A DNA stretch of 64,000 nucleotides from Chara braunii (Eukaryota > Streptophyta > Charophyceae > Charales > Characeae): contig BFEA01000398.1 in assembly GCA_003427395.1 (NCBI GenBank), positions 511,373 to 575,372 on the forward strand, read 5' to 3'. Below, one piece after another: positions 35,348 through 46,506 of this stretch. Each line of letters begins with the position of its first letter. The first letter of the stretch is position 1. Made by a program: the position numbers and the translations under genes. A model generated the notes under the pieces. It was not told where the DNA came from. It saw nothing but the letters and a program-made list of their open reading frames with translations, and did no database searches.

Positions 35348-36487
35348 ATGGTCAAAATGGCAGGACGAGGGAAGCCAAACTCTTCTGCAAGGACTAATGA
35401 GGAGACTCTGGTAGGTGTTATACGGGAACTGGTATAGAGGGTTGACACTATAAAAGGAGGATCAGATATAACAAGCGCAAAGATACTAGATGAGAGAATT
35501 TCATGTTTCAGAGGATCTCAAGTAAACGATTTTTTGGATGAGTATGAATTGTTTGGACTCAGTTATGGCTGGACAGATAAACAGCGACTTAAGCACCTTC
35601 TATCTTATTGTAACACTTACTCGAGGTTGGCTGTTCAAGAATTGATGGAAGCGGCCACTACATGGGAAGAGGTCAAAGAAAAAATGAAAAGAGAATTTGA
35701 GAAAGACCCAGTTCCAGCTACAACCAAGGATTTACTCAATATCAGAAGAGCTAAGTATGACACTTTCAATGTTTTTCTTTAGACCTTCATCCGAACAGCA
35801 ATAAGAATCCCATATTTGGGTGAAGCCCAGAGATGCCATATATTTCTGACTAATTTTACTGACACCGAAAGACAGACGGTTCTTAATCAGGTCCAGCATT
35901 ATCCTCTCAGGTGGGATGAAATGGTTGCAATTGTTAGAACCTTGCCTACGACCTCTCACAAGAAGTGGTCACTGGACCAGGTCAGTACGTTGGCCAAAGA
36001 CTGAGAGACAGAGAATGGTTTGTGCAGAGGAAACAATCTGAATGCTGAAAATATTATTCAAAGGGTCATGACCAACTATATGTCTGTCAATCATGCTGTG
36101 GATGAGAAAGGGAATAAAAATGTGGGTAGTGATGACGATGAGGAAGACGATGATGATGATGATGATGACTATAGTAAAAGAGGGGATTCCTCCAGATCCG
36201 AAAAGAATGGAGGGAGTGGTGAAAAAGGGAACAGAGAGAGAAGAAAGTACGACGAGCGACCAAATAAGAAATTTGTCTGCTATTATTGTGGTGAAGGAGG
36301 GCATACTACCACTTACTGTAAGTCACTGGAAGAGGATGTGAAGAGTGGGGTGACAAAGAAGGATGCAATGAGTCATGTTTGTGACATTTCATGGAACAAA
36401 TTAGATCCCAGACATTCTGGAGGTATGCAACTTTTTGCCCTTAAGCATGACAAAAAAAATAAAGAAAGGGAAGAAAAAAAAGACTAA
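35348..36487 (+). pseudogene. gag of element 2 (acidic run, CCHC zinc knuckle)
   Basis: A single frame from ATG 35348 (a second ATG is at 35357) to TAA 36485-36487, interrupted by TAG 35435, TAG 35780 and TGA 36002. Capsid-like helical part: VNDFLDEYELFGLSYGWTDK, LLSYCNTYSRLAVQELME, EVKEKMKREFEKDP. An Asp/Glu run (DDDEEDDDDDDDDD, about 36130-36170) and a basic stretch follow, then a CCHC knuckle at 36278-36319 (CYYCGEGGHTTTYC). Role: capsid formation and RNA packaging. Apart from three stops the frame is intact over 380 codons, so decay is by point mutation rather than indels. Confidence 0.85.
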
Positions 36488-37126
36488 TGTGAATGTACAT
36501 ACATTTGTAGGTGAACTGCCTAAGGGACTCATACAAGAGCCTGATGATTCACTTGCCTTAATTGATTTGCCTCTACGGTCTCTCTCTTTAGTGAAGGACG
36601 TGACTGATGAGATTGTTCCAGATGGGTCTTCGTTAGGAGAGAATTTGACTCCTCAGATTTCCTCTGAGTTGGCAGTATTTTCTCCTAACAAGCCGACTTG
36701 TTCGACTAACATGATGTCATTTGAAGGTGACTTACCACCAGAACTTGTTATGGAACCGGACTCAGTGATTGGGGAAGTGAGGAATGTTCATGTACATTTA
36801 ACCCCTCAAATGATAGATGAAAAGAAAAGAAGAAAGACTGAGGAATCTCTGATTGAAATTTTTGATGACCAAGGACCAAAACCTTTGTCCAAGAAGTGAG
36901 CAAAGGAAGAAGAGAAAATTTCTACTCAAAAGTGAGTTAGAGGATAAAACTGTAATTACTGCTGTAATTACTAAGATGTTGGAAGAAACAGAGATGACAT
37001 TGTCCTTTAAGGAGACAATGACACTAACACCCAAGTTGAGAGAGGAATCGAAGAAATTCGTTGAGAAAAAGAGAATGAAAGTCAATTACTTGGGATCAGT
37101 CTTTCCTGGTCAGGTTAACAGGACCT
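36483..37126 (+). pseudogene. Gag-pol linker of element 2 with internal repeat
   Basis: The frame to 36899 contains two related blocks, FVGELPKGLIQEPDD and FEGDLPPELVMEPDS, each followed by hydrophobic and Pro-rich text. A second frame (36853-37134) carries MTLSFKETMTLTPKLREESK, which matches LLNLKDILSWTPKLRNKLK ahead of the protease in element 3. The linker marks both as the same lineage. Its function is unknown; it may be a cleavage-site region. Confidence 0.55.
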
Positions 37127-37486
37127 TTGCCTGAATGCAAGATGAGATTCGCAATCATGGGTGGTGGCTATCTAACGATTTATATTAATCAAGTGAAAAT
37201 TCGAGCCTTAGTTGATTCTGGGGCAGAGATGATACTTATCTCTCAAACGGCAATGAAAGCTTGTGGCCTGACTATTGATAGGCCTGCAATGCAAACTATA
37301 AGTAATACTGCTGGAGAGCTTTTCGTGGCAGGATTTATTGACCATCTGCCTATTAAAGTCGGGATGATGTCATTCGAGTTATTGGAATTTGTGATACCAG
37401 ACTTGAATCATGACTGTATTCTGGGCACTTTGTTCTTACATAGGATGGAGGCTGTCCAGTTCATCAGTCATGAAGGGTCATCCTGA
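37127..37486 (+). pseudogene. Retropepsin-type protease of element 2
   Basis: Active-site motif IRALVDSGAEMILIS (Asp-Ser-Gly-Ala) and, 75 residues on, DHDCILGTLFLH-like text (NHDCILGTLFLHRME). About 120 codons to TGA 37484-37486. No internal stop, so this module itself is intact. It would cleave the Gag-Pol polyprotein. The nearest match within the window is the protease at 58408-58941. Confidence 0.85.
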
Positions 37487-37845
37487 ATCAGTCTGCAAGA
37501 CCCAGAAACTGCGCAAGAGCAGACTTTCGTGGTTTGTTCGGTCTACCATCACAAGTACAAGATATCAGGTAACTCAATCAAAAGGGAAGAATCCGCTGAG
37601 AGGGCAAGGAAGATCAAGGGAAAAGATAAACAAGAATTTAAGGAGGAAGTCTCGATTGATATCAATAAGATTTCAAAGATGGTAAAGACCCTTGGTAAAC
37701 TCAAAAACGAAGATGGGCAGATTGAGGCATTTAAGAAAATTTTTGAGACTGCCAAGGGTGGGAAAATAAAATTAAAGTTTGCATCAACTCATCCGTTTTT
37801 AGGAAAATAGTCACTGGGTCAAAGAGAAAATACAAGCCCAAGGGG

Positions 37846-39573
37846 GTGACGAAGAACCCAGTGGCAGTCCTAATAGAAAAAGATTTTGATGAGGCACCGG
37901 AAAAAGAAAGGAGAATTATTAAGGTATTACGGGAATGTGCGAAATTTGGGAATAGAGTCACCAGGGAAAGGTTTGACACGATGAAGATAGACTTTAATCG
38001 ATTTATCTTGCCTAAAGAGAAGGAATATATCATCAAGATGTGTCAAAAGTTTTCTGGTGCATTCTCTTTAAATGATGAAGAAAGAGGGCGGTTGGATGTG
38101 GATATGATTAAGATGGCAAAAATCTGAACAGTTGATCATCTCCCATGGAATGATAGACCAACCAAGTATGCCCTGAAGGAAGAGGCAGAGGTAGTAAAGT
38201 ACCTTGATAAGAAAATTGTCTCCAATGTTGCTGAACCTGCTGATAGACCGTATGCTAACCACTGATTTTGCTTTTGGAAACCAGGGGTGGACTGAGATGG
38301 ATACAAAATCTCCAGAAGCTCAACTTAGTAACGGTACGTGATGCAGGTAGTCTCCCTAATGCTGATCTCCTTTCTGAATCTTTTGCTGGTCGGTGCATTT
38401 ATTCTTTAATTGATTTGTATTCTGGTTATGATCAGTTTCTCATTAATCCCACTAGCCGGCTAATGACTGTCATGCACACGCCAAGAGGCCTTATTCAGAT
38501 GTGTGTGGTGCCCCAAGGTTGGACTAATGGTGTGGCAGTGGTTCAAAGGGATATGATCAAAGTCATGCAGGATATCTCACCTGAGATAACCAACCCCTAT
38601 ATTGATGATAATCCTGTGACAGGACTTATGGTAAGAGATGAAACTTTGGTTGGGGATGGAGTCAGGAAGTTTGTCTGGGAGCATGTTGAAGGAGTAAATC
38701 TGGTCCTAGAGAGACTTCAGAAGTATAATCTGACTGCCTGTGGACCAAAGTCACTTCTCTTCCAAGCTGAGGTCGCCATTTTGGGCTTGAGATGTTTCTC
38801 CAAGGGTAGGAACCTCGACCCCAAGAAGATAGACAAAATTTTGAACTGGCCTCTGTCCCTCAAACGGGTGACAGGCGTCAGAAGCTTTTTGGGTGTCTGT
38901 GGGTTCTGGAGGATTTTTATACCTCATTTTGCTACCCTTGCAGAACCTCTGAGGGAAATGGTGAGACAAGGGACTGACTTGTCTTGGACTGAGAAAAGAC
39001 AGACTGCTGCAGAAACTCTGCAGGAAAAATTAAAAGACGGTGGTGTTGTGTTGGAAGTGTCTTTCTATGATGATGAGGAAGAGAGACCTTTTATCATCGA
39101 GGCAGATGGAGGACCAGTTGCTCTGAGTGGTGTACTCATACAGAAGGATGATAATGGTAGATAGCCACTAAGGTTTGAGAGCAGGACCCTCAACTCCACA
39201 GAAAGAGGTTATACCCAGTTCAGGAAAAAATTGTTGATTATTATCCACTGTCTCAAGTGCTTCAGACACTATGTCCTTGGAAGGCGATTCATTATGAGAA
39301 CCGATGCATCTGGTGTGATTGGTGCAATTAAAAAACAGCAACAAGTAGATCCAACAGTAAGCAGATGAATAATCTTCATTTGGACTTTTGATTTTATTTT
39401 GAAAAAGATTCCAACTGAGAAAAACAAAGCAGATGGCATAATTCGAATCGAATGGAGGAAAAATGAGAAAGAAGAAGATATTGAAGGAACGATTGAAGAA
39501 TTTTCCTATGTTGATAATTTTCTGGATGAGAAAGATGATGAAGATTATGAAGTGCCAAACTCCTATAGGTGAA
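37846..39573 (+). pseudogene. Reverse transcriptase and RNase H of element 2
   Basis: The N-terminal part (37846-38262) holds SLNDEERGRLDVDMIKMAKI and VVKYLDKKIVSNVAEPADRP. A frame change near 38265-38290 leads to the main RT frame 38268-39164: LRWIQNLQKLNLVTVRDAG, SLIDLYSGYDQFLINP, PRGLIQMCVVPQGWTN, catalytic YIDD at 38598-38609, LGLRCFSKGRNLDPKKI. RNase H begins PFIIEADGGPVALSGVLIQK (first catalytic Asp kept) and continues in the same frame past TAG 39162 and TGA 39366: ESRTLNSTERGY, FIMRTDASGVIGAIKK. It makes and matures element cDNA. The shared 'NDEE.GRLDVD' motif ties it to element 3. Confidence 0.9.
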
Positions 39574-39839
39574 GTCTATGGCCTGAAGAAAGAGATTGTT
39601 GGGGAAAAATCCCTAGTCCCTATGTCTATGAATAAATTTTACAAAAAGAAGAGGAGGATAAAAAGAATGGCTGGTATGCGAAGATCAATGCTGCAGCTGT
39701 CGCAGTCCATGAGATAGTAAAAAGTTCAGGCTCAAAGAATGAAGAAGAAGGTAAAAAGAAAGAGGAAGATATATCATTTATCTTTGAAGAGTACGATGAA
39801 ATTTACCAAGAGATTGATTTGTGGCAAAGAAAGACAACT

Positions 39840-40890
39840 GGAAATAATTGTTGCTCTACACGAGGGGGTTGCTGGTGGTCATAGGACTGCTGAAGGACCC
39901 TACTCTAAGAGGCATGATTTACAGATTTTGTAAGTCATGTGAGTTATGTCAGAAAATGTCTACTACAAGGATGATTGAGTCTTTATTTCCCAGTGTTTTG
40001 GTAGAACCAGGCAGCAGAGTTCATCTGGATCTCATCACCATGCCACTAGGCAAGGGAGGAATGAGGTACATATTGAACATGGGAGAAAAAAATTCTGGAT
40101 ATGTCGAGGCAAAAACTTTGAAAAGAAAGACGACTGAGCAAGTAGCTGATTAGATAGAGGAAGTCTATCTCAGATATCATTTCATCATAGAGTTTGTCTC
40201 AGACAGAGGATCAGAGTTCAGAAATGAAATTGTAAGAAGAACCACTCTCAGGTTGGGTGTCAAAATTCGATATGTGACTACCTATCATCCTCAAGCGAAT
40301 GCACCTGTTGAGAGGGGTCACAAAACTCTGAAAGATTCATTGGCCAAATGGTGTGAAGGAAATCTCAGTAACTGACCAAAAGTACTGAGAGCTGCTGTCT
40401 ATGCTGACAACATCACCGTCAAGAGGACTACTTGCTATGCTCCATTTACCTTGTGGTATGGTCCGATATGTTACCTTGCCGATTGAGAACATAGTCAAGA
40501 CATGGTCAAGTCAAGAGAGTGACAGAGACTATTTTATTTCAGAGCTCCTCCAGATCAGAATGAAACAAATATCAGAAGTTGATCAAGCAGTGATGGATGC
40601 TGCAGAGAGAATGACATCTAGCAGATTATCAGATCAAGAGAGATGGAACAAGAAAAAATATATAAGAAAAGAGAAACTGAAAGTTGGTGATGTTGTCCTC
40701 CTATTCGACAGTTCTCTTGAGACTCGGTGGACTAAACAATTGGAGCCCAGATGGCTTGGACTTACAGAATCACAGGAGAAGCAGAAGACAAAGTCTATGA
40801 GATTTCAGAGATGGATGAATCCAGGTTACACAACATGGTATAAGGGTCAAGACTTCGTAAGTTCATCTTCAGAGACCCTGATCTGATCCC
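39840..40890 (+). pseudogene. Integrase of element 2
   Basis: Zinc-binding part: HEGVAGGHRT and CKSCELCQK (HHCC). Core: HLDLITMPLGKGG with the first Asp, FVSDRGSEFRNE with the second Asp, HPQANAPVERGHKTLKDSLA with the Glu. C-terminal domain: KLKVGDVVLLFDSSLETRW and LEPRWLG. The text moves between frames (39848 frame, then the 40401 frame), with stops at 40151-40153 and near 40374. The 39574-39839 stretch upstream is a Lys/Glu-rich linker (FIFEEYDEIYQEIDLWQRK) that resembles the palindromic linker of element 3. All three catalytic residues are visible, but no continuous product is possible. Confidence 0.85.
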
Positions 40891-42760
40891 TACAGTGACC
40901 TTAAAGAGAAGAAAGACAGGTCAATCTTCCTAGTGAGAGAACAGTTCCAGAGAATTGAGGGAGAGTACAGTAAGACAGTGAGACAACAAAACTCGGTTTT
41001 CAGCAGACTCAGATCATTCTTGCTTTTGTCAATTCAGTATTTCTGTTTTCAGCATGTAAGTTAATTTTCTGTTTCAGCAAGTAACAAAGTTAAAAAGACT
41101 AAGTTTCTTTGATGCAGAGTTACAGTCAGTCCATGAGTGTCAAGTCCCTGAGAGTGGGGAGTAACTGTGAGATATAACGGCAATGGGTATTGACGCAGTT
41201 GGCAAGATTCGAAAAACTTATGGCTGTGGCACATCACAAGATGTAATCAATATTATTTTTATGATAAAAGAGAAAAACATGACGGGGGTAAAGAAGTTCA
41301 GTTCTATCTGATTGGGAGAGGTCGGCAGAAGAGTTTCGTGTCTCTTGACTAAGTTGTCCATCCGAGAGATTCAGATTATGACAGACATAAAGAAGTTCAA
41401 CTTTACTTGACTGAGAGTTGTCAGTAAAGGGACTTCGTGTTTCTTGACTAAGCTGCCTGTCTTCGCTCAGATGAGGGAAGGGACCTCTCTGAGATCAACA
41501 TTTCAGTAAATTCCCAGATGAGGGAAGAGATCTCTCTGGGGCCAGCACTAAGCATTTTTCTTGAGACTGAAGGGAGGTCTCTTGCAAGTACTTAATGCTG
41601 GTTATCTTGTTGCTGTTCAGTGCCTCCCGATACTGAAGTGACGTCTCTTGAGAAAATGTTTGTCATGTTATTTGGGGCATGGGCAGACTGCTTGTGGGTT
41701 ATGATATGCTTGCATGATTGTCTGTGACTGGTTTCTTCTTCACTAACTTGAGATGTCGTTGATTGTCGGGGCTAGCCAGAGCCTTACCGCAATAGGTTGC
41801 AATCTGGTGGGGTCGGCAAGTCCCCGACGCGAGTGTCGAATTCCGTAGTTGACTGAGGCTAAGACTGCGGGGGTCTGGCCAGTGAGGTCAAAAGGGGTTG
41901 GCTGGAACCCTACCGCAGTTAGAGGATGCAATCCAGTGAGGTTTGCCAGAGCTTGGAACTGTGGTTAGACTGGGTCCCACGTTCGAAAATCTGGGCGGGG
42001 CAGCCAACACCCTAGGCCAAAAACTGGTGGGTGAGCCGGTCCCCGACCGCCGTGGTAAAATCCGGGTATGAGACAGTCTGACTGACGGGAGGTCTACTGT
42101 CATAGGGTGACCAGACCCGCTATAGTCTGGGCGTCCTGGCAAGAGTGCCAAAGGGCTACCATACTCGAGTAGTGGGTATGCTAGTCCTGACCTGGAGGCA
42201 TGATAAAGGGGCCGTCAAGGCAAATGGTTTGATTGGTCCTGTCCTGAGGCGGACCGAATAAGGTATGTTAGAGTGACGGAAGGTCTGTCATTCCTGGCCA
42301 GTGGTAGGCCAAAACCAAGGCCATCAATAACTCTTGGGTATGAAGAATTATTATTTTATTATTTTGCTGTTTTATTATTCTATTATTTTATTCTGGGTTT
42401 TATCTTGTTTACTTGTTGTCTGGCTGTTAACTGTTGGGGAATCTGCTTGCTGGGGGCATAGTCAGTTGTCTGTGGGACTCATTTGTTTTGCAGGTACATA
42501 AAGACTTACTTGAAGTTCTCAGACCGGAGAAAAAAAAAGGGTTTGGTATCCCCTTCCCTTGTTATCTGAGAAGTTGAGGAGACACCTCACTCAGATGAAA
42601 GAAAAATAACAGGGTTTGGTATCCTCAGGATTGCTTGAAAAGCTGAGAAGACGTCTCCCTCAGACATGAGAACAGAAAAAGGGTTTGGTATGCCCTATTT
42701 CCAGCATGACAGACAGAATGAGTGTTCCAGGCACAGGTATCAGACTGAGATTTAGCAAAC
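40891..42760. repeat. Nested short tandem duplications downstream of element 2
   Basis: Four families of degenerate direct repeats follow one another. A ~100-bp unit at about 41288 and 41388 (aaagaagttca ... ttgactaag.tg). A ~47-bp unit at about 41470 and 41517 (gatgagggaag...ctctctg). A ~129-bp unit at about 41768 and 41897 (taccgca...tgcaatc.ag). A ~75-bp unit repeated three times around gggtttggtat (about 42539, 42613, 42680). A T/A-rich run lies at 42349-42410. No gene is seen. It may be the expanded 3' non-coding part of element 2. Confidence 0.6.
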
Positions 42761-42830
42761 AAACGTTATGTGCCCATTATGCAAACATAAAAAAAAAAAA
42801 AAAAAAAAGGGGCAAAGAAAACGAACAAAC

Positions 42831-43112
42831 ATGTCAAAACTGGATAGAGTTTATGAGGATTGGGCTGACACAGGGTTCGGTATTCTTCAGTCCGCCCTGG
42901 AGGTTTTTTCTCAGATCAAGGCAAGCAAGCGGAACAAGCGGGAGAAAGAACTCCAACAAGCAGTTTTAGAGGCTGAGGCCAAAATCGGCAACGCGCTAAC
43001 GGACGGACCTGGATGTATCTGGCCACAATTACGTCCATATCATGATGTAAGTAAGGGCATACTCACACGGATCTACCAAATTCGCAACAGTGCCTTTGAT
43101 TTTTGCAGCTAG
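42831..43112 (+). CDS. Hypothetical helical protein fragment with splice-donor-like end
   Basis: ATG 42831 opens a coherent, helix-prone sequence (MSKLDRVYEDWADTGFGILQ, EVFSQIKASKRNKREKELQQ, VLEAEAKIGNALTDG) to 43046. There GTAAGT (43047) gives a good splice donor in phase 0. Without splicing the frame continues to TAG 43110-43112. It lies just after a 20-base poly(A) (42789-42808). No family recognised. It could be the first exon of a host gene or a gag fragment. A possible acceptor (ccttcgtgcctcag, to 43800) would give an immediate stop in phase, so no exon partner is proposed. Confidence 0.3.
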   Translation: MSKLDRVYEDWADTGFGILQSALEVFSQIKASKRNKREKELQQAVLEAEAKIGNALTDGPGCIWPQLRPYHDVSKGILTRIYQIRNSAFDFCS

Positions 43113-43331
43113 GATGAAGGATGAGGTAACATTTTCTGCCGTTAAAATTTTGGCTGGAGACAGATTTCGGAATAGTAAGAGATCAAAGTCAACAGCAGAA
43201 GAAAATTCCTTCTTAAATTTATTTTGTGGCCGACACGCAGCCTGGTTCACGAGGAACCTGCGTCCCCGGCCTCGAGGTATTTAAACCCTTGAGCCAGGGA
43301 CACTGTGGAATTGACTGAAAAATCCAGAGGC

Positions 43332-43805
43332 TCAAAGATTCAAAGAGAAGGCCTCGTGCTTATACAAGAGATAGAAAATGACCATGAACTCAACCTGAAG
43401 TAAGACGAGGAGAAAGAAAATGCAAGAAAGGGTACAACTATTAGTATGAGAAGAGGAAGAGACTACACAGGGATTAGAGGGTGAGACAACTAGCACTAAA
43501 GCCCTATGCGCCGCAGGGGTAGTGAGAGCTCTGGGTGAATAGGGAGGAGAAGAAGTGTTTGGCGCGCCATAGTGCGCCTCAAACTTTTTCTGGAAATACT
43601 CCATCTTATTCGAAGATGGAGTCCTCTTAAACCAACTAGGTGGGGGATGATGTAAGTAAGGTCGGGAGTACGTGCCATAAACCCGTCCTTCGTCTTCCTC
43701 CTCCTCCGAGCTATACTCGCGTCTTGCGCGAGGCGGTGGCTCGTCACGAGCCTTCCCTGCCCTTCCTCATTTTCCTCTTCCCTGCTCCCTTCGTGCCTCA
43801 GACAT
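43332..43805 (-). pseudogene. Minus-strand ORF, basic then acidic/Pro-rich, one in-frame TGA
   Basis: Read on the minus strand from ATG (43805-43803): MSEARREQGRGK, one TGA, then GRAGKARDEPPPRARREYSS, EEEEDEGRVYGTYSRPYLHH, PPSWFKRTPSSNKMEYFQKK and on to a stop at 43332. The composition is non-repetitive and protein-like to about 43500, then hydrophobic and doubtful. The family is unknown; it could be an N-terminal Gag-like tail of an element on the opposite strand, next to repeat A. The TGA lies in a CpG-type context, in keeping with decay. Confidence 0.3.
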
Positions 43806-44127
43806 AGTGAAAGAAAAATTGAAAAAGGTAAGAGACACGCGGCGATTGGAAAAGAAACTAGAGCAATACTGCAAGAGAAAGAACGCTGTATTATTAAAGA
43901 AGGAAGAAGCGGCTATGGACCATGCAGAAAAAAGCGCTGCAAGAGAAGAAGAAAAATAACGCATAAACTGCGGTGAAACGTGAATTAGCAAGATGCATGA
44001 CTGTCACGTGAGCTTCCTTATGAGTACTCCGAGAATGAATGAGAAGTATGGCTCTTGCTGTTTCCTTTATACAAACAGGTGCGCTGTTTTGGCCCAGCGG
44101 GGACGCTGGGCGGGGGTTTGGTATCAT

Positions 44128-44862
44128 GTCGGAGGGCCGCGACACCTGTGTACCAGGCTTCTGCTCAACACCTGTCCCCAGCTCAGATGGCTGCGGCCCG
44201 TCGGGTAGTTCCCGAGCCTCAGTATATCATGCAATGGACCGGTCCAGTTGGTGTCTGCCCTCGGCAAAAGGGGTGCGCCACTGGGCTTTCCATTGGTTCA
44301 CGTAGGTTTGGCGCCCTGTTGTACAACAGAGCACTACCGGCCTGTGGCCGTGGTAGCCTCCAGGTTCGCCCAGGGACGCGAAGGTAGAGGGATCGACGCG
44401 GTTTTTTCTACTGCGCACCGAGTGCCCCTCTGCCAGGTTATGGGCTAGATGTTTAAAGTTGTTGTCGCTGTCAGGCAAAAAGGGGTCAGGTAAGTACCTC
44501 AGACACCCGCTTTCTCTCTGGTGTACAGGATGTCGTCCGCATACTTCCTGTGGGGCCGCATAGGCTCGATTCCCTACTTTGCAGTGGGTCCGCAGTTGAG
44601 GTGACCATCGGGTCTGTCAAGGTCCACTCAACCGTGCACCTGGGCCCAAAAGCCGTGATCTGGGCTAGGTAGAGGGAGAAAGGAAAAATATAATAAAAAG
44701 GAAAATAAGAAAAGGAGATGAAACGGGAAAAGAGGGAAGCCGCGTGCCGAGTCTGCACCTCGAGACAGTTCGCTATCTTCACCTGAGGTGAATGGGTGCC
44801 CTTGAGTTGTTGTGTCGCAATGACTTTTCCTTTTCTTTTGATCGATTTTTCTTTATCTTTGA

Positions 44863-44904
<42 letters not shown>

Positions 44905-45327
44905 CTTGTTAATTTCTCAGACGTAGTTTTCGTCCTAGTCTTCATCACTCCGTGGGGAGGCCAACGGTTCATGTCCGGGTTTTGATCGCCGTCTGGGGCC
45001 CTAGATGAGCCCGGTCTTCTGGTCATTTCCTTGAATGATTTGCTTGCGAGGCGTCGCGGGGTGGAACCCCAAAAGAGCCTCCACACGTGGTTAACCAGGT
45101 TTTTGACTGTTTCCTTTTTTGATGTTTGCACTATGGTCTCATATCGTTTGTTCTTAAAATTTGTGATGAAACTCGCACTGCAAGGCGAATATTTGGGCCC
45201 CCGTTAACCATCTCTCCAAAAGAGGGGCAGCCCACGGCCGCATTGGTAGGAGGCTTATCACCTCCTTTGGAAGGTCATAAGCCCCCTCCTTGCCATCGGA
45301 CACGGGTGCCCATTAGTGGTAGCCCGT
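44128..45327. repeat. Dispersed repeat A, copy 2 (with extra segments)
   Basis: About 1.2 kb matching 26438-27262 from gtcggaggg to agtggtagcccg, including the (ATT)n run (44865-44904). Relative to copy 1 it has an extra ~230 bp at about 44404-44634 and a 147-bp addition at 45078-45224. The first addition contains gtaagt (44490) and ctactttgcag (to 44584), so an intron-like history is possible. Leader B does not follow here. Confidence 0.8.
45078..45215. mobile_element. MITE-like 138-bp insertion with 9-bp target duplication
   Basis: Absent from copy 1 of repeat A, where 'ccaaaagagggg' is continuous. Here ccaaaagag occurs at 45069-45077 and again at 45216-45224, so the insert carries a 9-bp target duplication. 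Near the ends are tggttaac (about 45087) and its complement gttaacca (about 45203), an imperfect inverted repeat. A 9-bp duplication is usual for Mutator-type transposons. Too short to encode anything. Confidence 0.7.
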
Positions 45328-46424
45328 CGTAGCAGCCTTACCCTGAAGAACTTTCGAGTCTGGGTCGACCCCATTGCGGGTCCCATTTGGCTCGACCCGC
45401 CCACACTCAAGCTAAGGGCTCGGATCGTTCGTCCTAGGGGCACCCCCACCTAGTGCTATGAGATGGATGGGGATGAGTCTTTTGCGAGAGGGCTTTACAT
45501 TGGGGATGTAGCTCCGCTCTCGTACTAGATGGTAGCCTTTCCGACACTCGTGACATTTTCTTGATTCACTTAGGTGTGACCACGCAATTGCTCCTTCCAA
45601 TACGCAAGCAGTCCAGGGGTTTTTATTAAAGATTCATCTTCTTTTGTGTGCAAGCCAAGCGTCATCCATTGGACCACACACCTTTTCACTAGGTGCAACA
45701 ATTCCGAATAGTTCCTATGGCATCCTCGGGGGGGCGGTGATGCCATCCATCCCCTAGCCTCCATGCACATTTTTTTTGCCTAACACATGCATTCTATTCA
45801 CATGTCCATCGGCCGCCCTCAGTCCTTCCGGGATTCCATATTGCATGCAAAAGATCAAGACACGCATTCCACATGCTGAGTCACACCCTTCCCCCGTTCC
45901 GAGTTTACATTAGGCCTACGACCCTCCCATTCTGATCGCTCGTGTCTTTCCCGAGTCCAGTCCCGCTCAAACCGTCCTAGGCTACTCACCTGAGCAAGAC
46001 CACACAAAGCAGAGACCAAGTACAATCCCCATTGGGGTCAACACATCGCCCCTCCCACAAGCCTAAGTTCCTTTCTCTTCCAATGACCATTTTGGTTCTC
46101 TTTCCCTCCCTTCAAGCAAACCATGCCTTCTCCTTAGTCATACAGTCGGGGGAAATGGTTGAGTCAAACTGACCTTGTCTCAAGCCTTTACTCTCTCAGC
46201 TCTTTCAAAAGAACCCGCCCTTCTAAGTTTCCACAAAGGTCTCGTTCTTTTCCTTCTTGGTGGCACAAGGGACCGGCAGCCCTCCCCTTGCCCTCTCTCT
46301 CCACCAAGTGAGGACCAAGTTCGTTTGCCGTTCGTTCCCTAACAATGTAACAAGTGAGGGGAAAGGTTAGTTACGTGCTAAGGAGGGGAAGGAAGAGGGG
46401 GGGGGAAGGGGTAAAGGTCAAGGG

Positions 46425-46426
<2 letters not shown>
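45328..46426. other. Spacer without recognised genes
   Basis: GC-moderate, pyrimidine-rich on the plus strand. No ORF of coding character. Inverted motif 'gggtcgacccc...ggctcgaccc' at about 45360-45400. Nothing further is supported. Confidence 0.4.

Positions 46427-46502
<76 letters not shown>
46427..46502. repeat. (GA)n microsatellite
   Basis: About 38 uninterrupted GA dinucleotides, directly upstream of the 53-bp minisatellite. Confidence 0.97.

Positions 46503-46506
<4 letters not shown>

Larger units (their letters stand above)
32683..40890 (+). mobile_element. Ty3/gypsy-like retrotransposon 2 with an extra multi-domain leader (decayed)
   Basis: Order on the plus strand: Asp-type PBS, array units 2-5 and a second duplicated module (32829-35285), gag with CCHC knuckle (35348-36487), linker, protease (37127-37486), RT with YIDD and RNase H (37846-39573), integrase (39840-40890). 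The RT lineage (PQGWTN, PYIDD) is the same as element 3 and unlike element 1. Each module keeps a mostly open frame with scattered stops. The right end is not defined; 40900-42710 may be its 3' non-coding part. The extra ORF array between PBS and gag is not part of any standard gypsy layout I know. Confidence 0.8.

Noticed and set aside
26438-45327. Repeat A copies as the two LTRs of one 19-kb element
   Set aside because: The ends lack clear TG/CA termini and a PBS after copy 1, the contents between include an unrelated Asp-type PBS, and leader B after copy 1 is found elsewhere without A.
45502-45535. tRNA-Ala-like start ggggatgtagctc with nearby agatggtag
   Set aside because: The D-arm is broken by an insertion and no anticodon stem, T-arm or acceptor complement follows; the upstream ggtcgacccc is not placed to make a normal or permuted tRNA.
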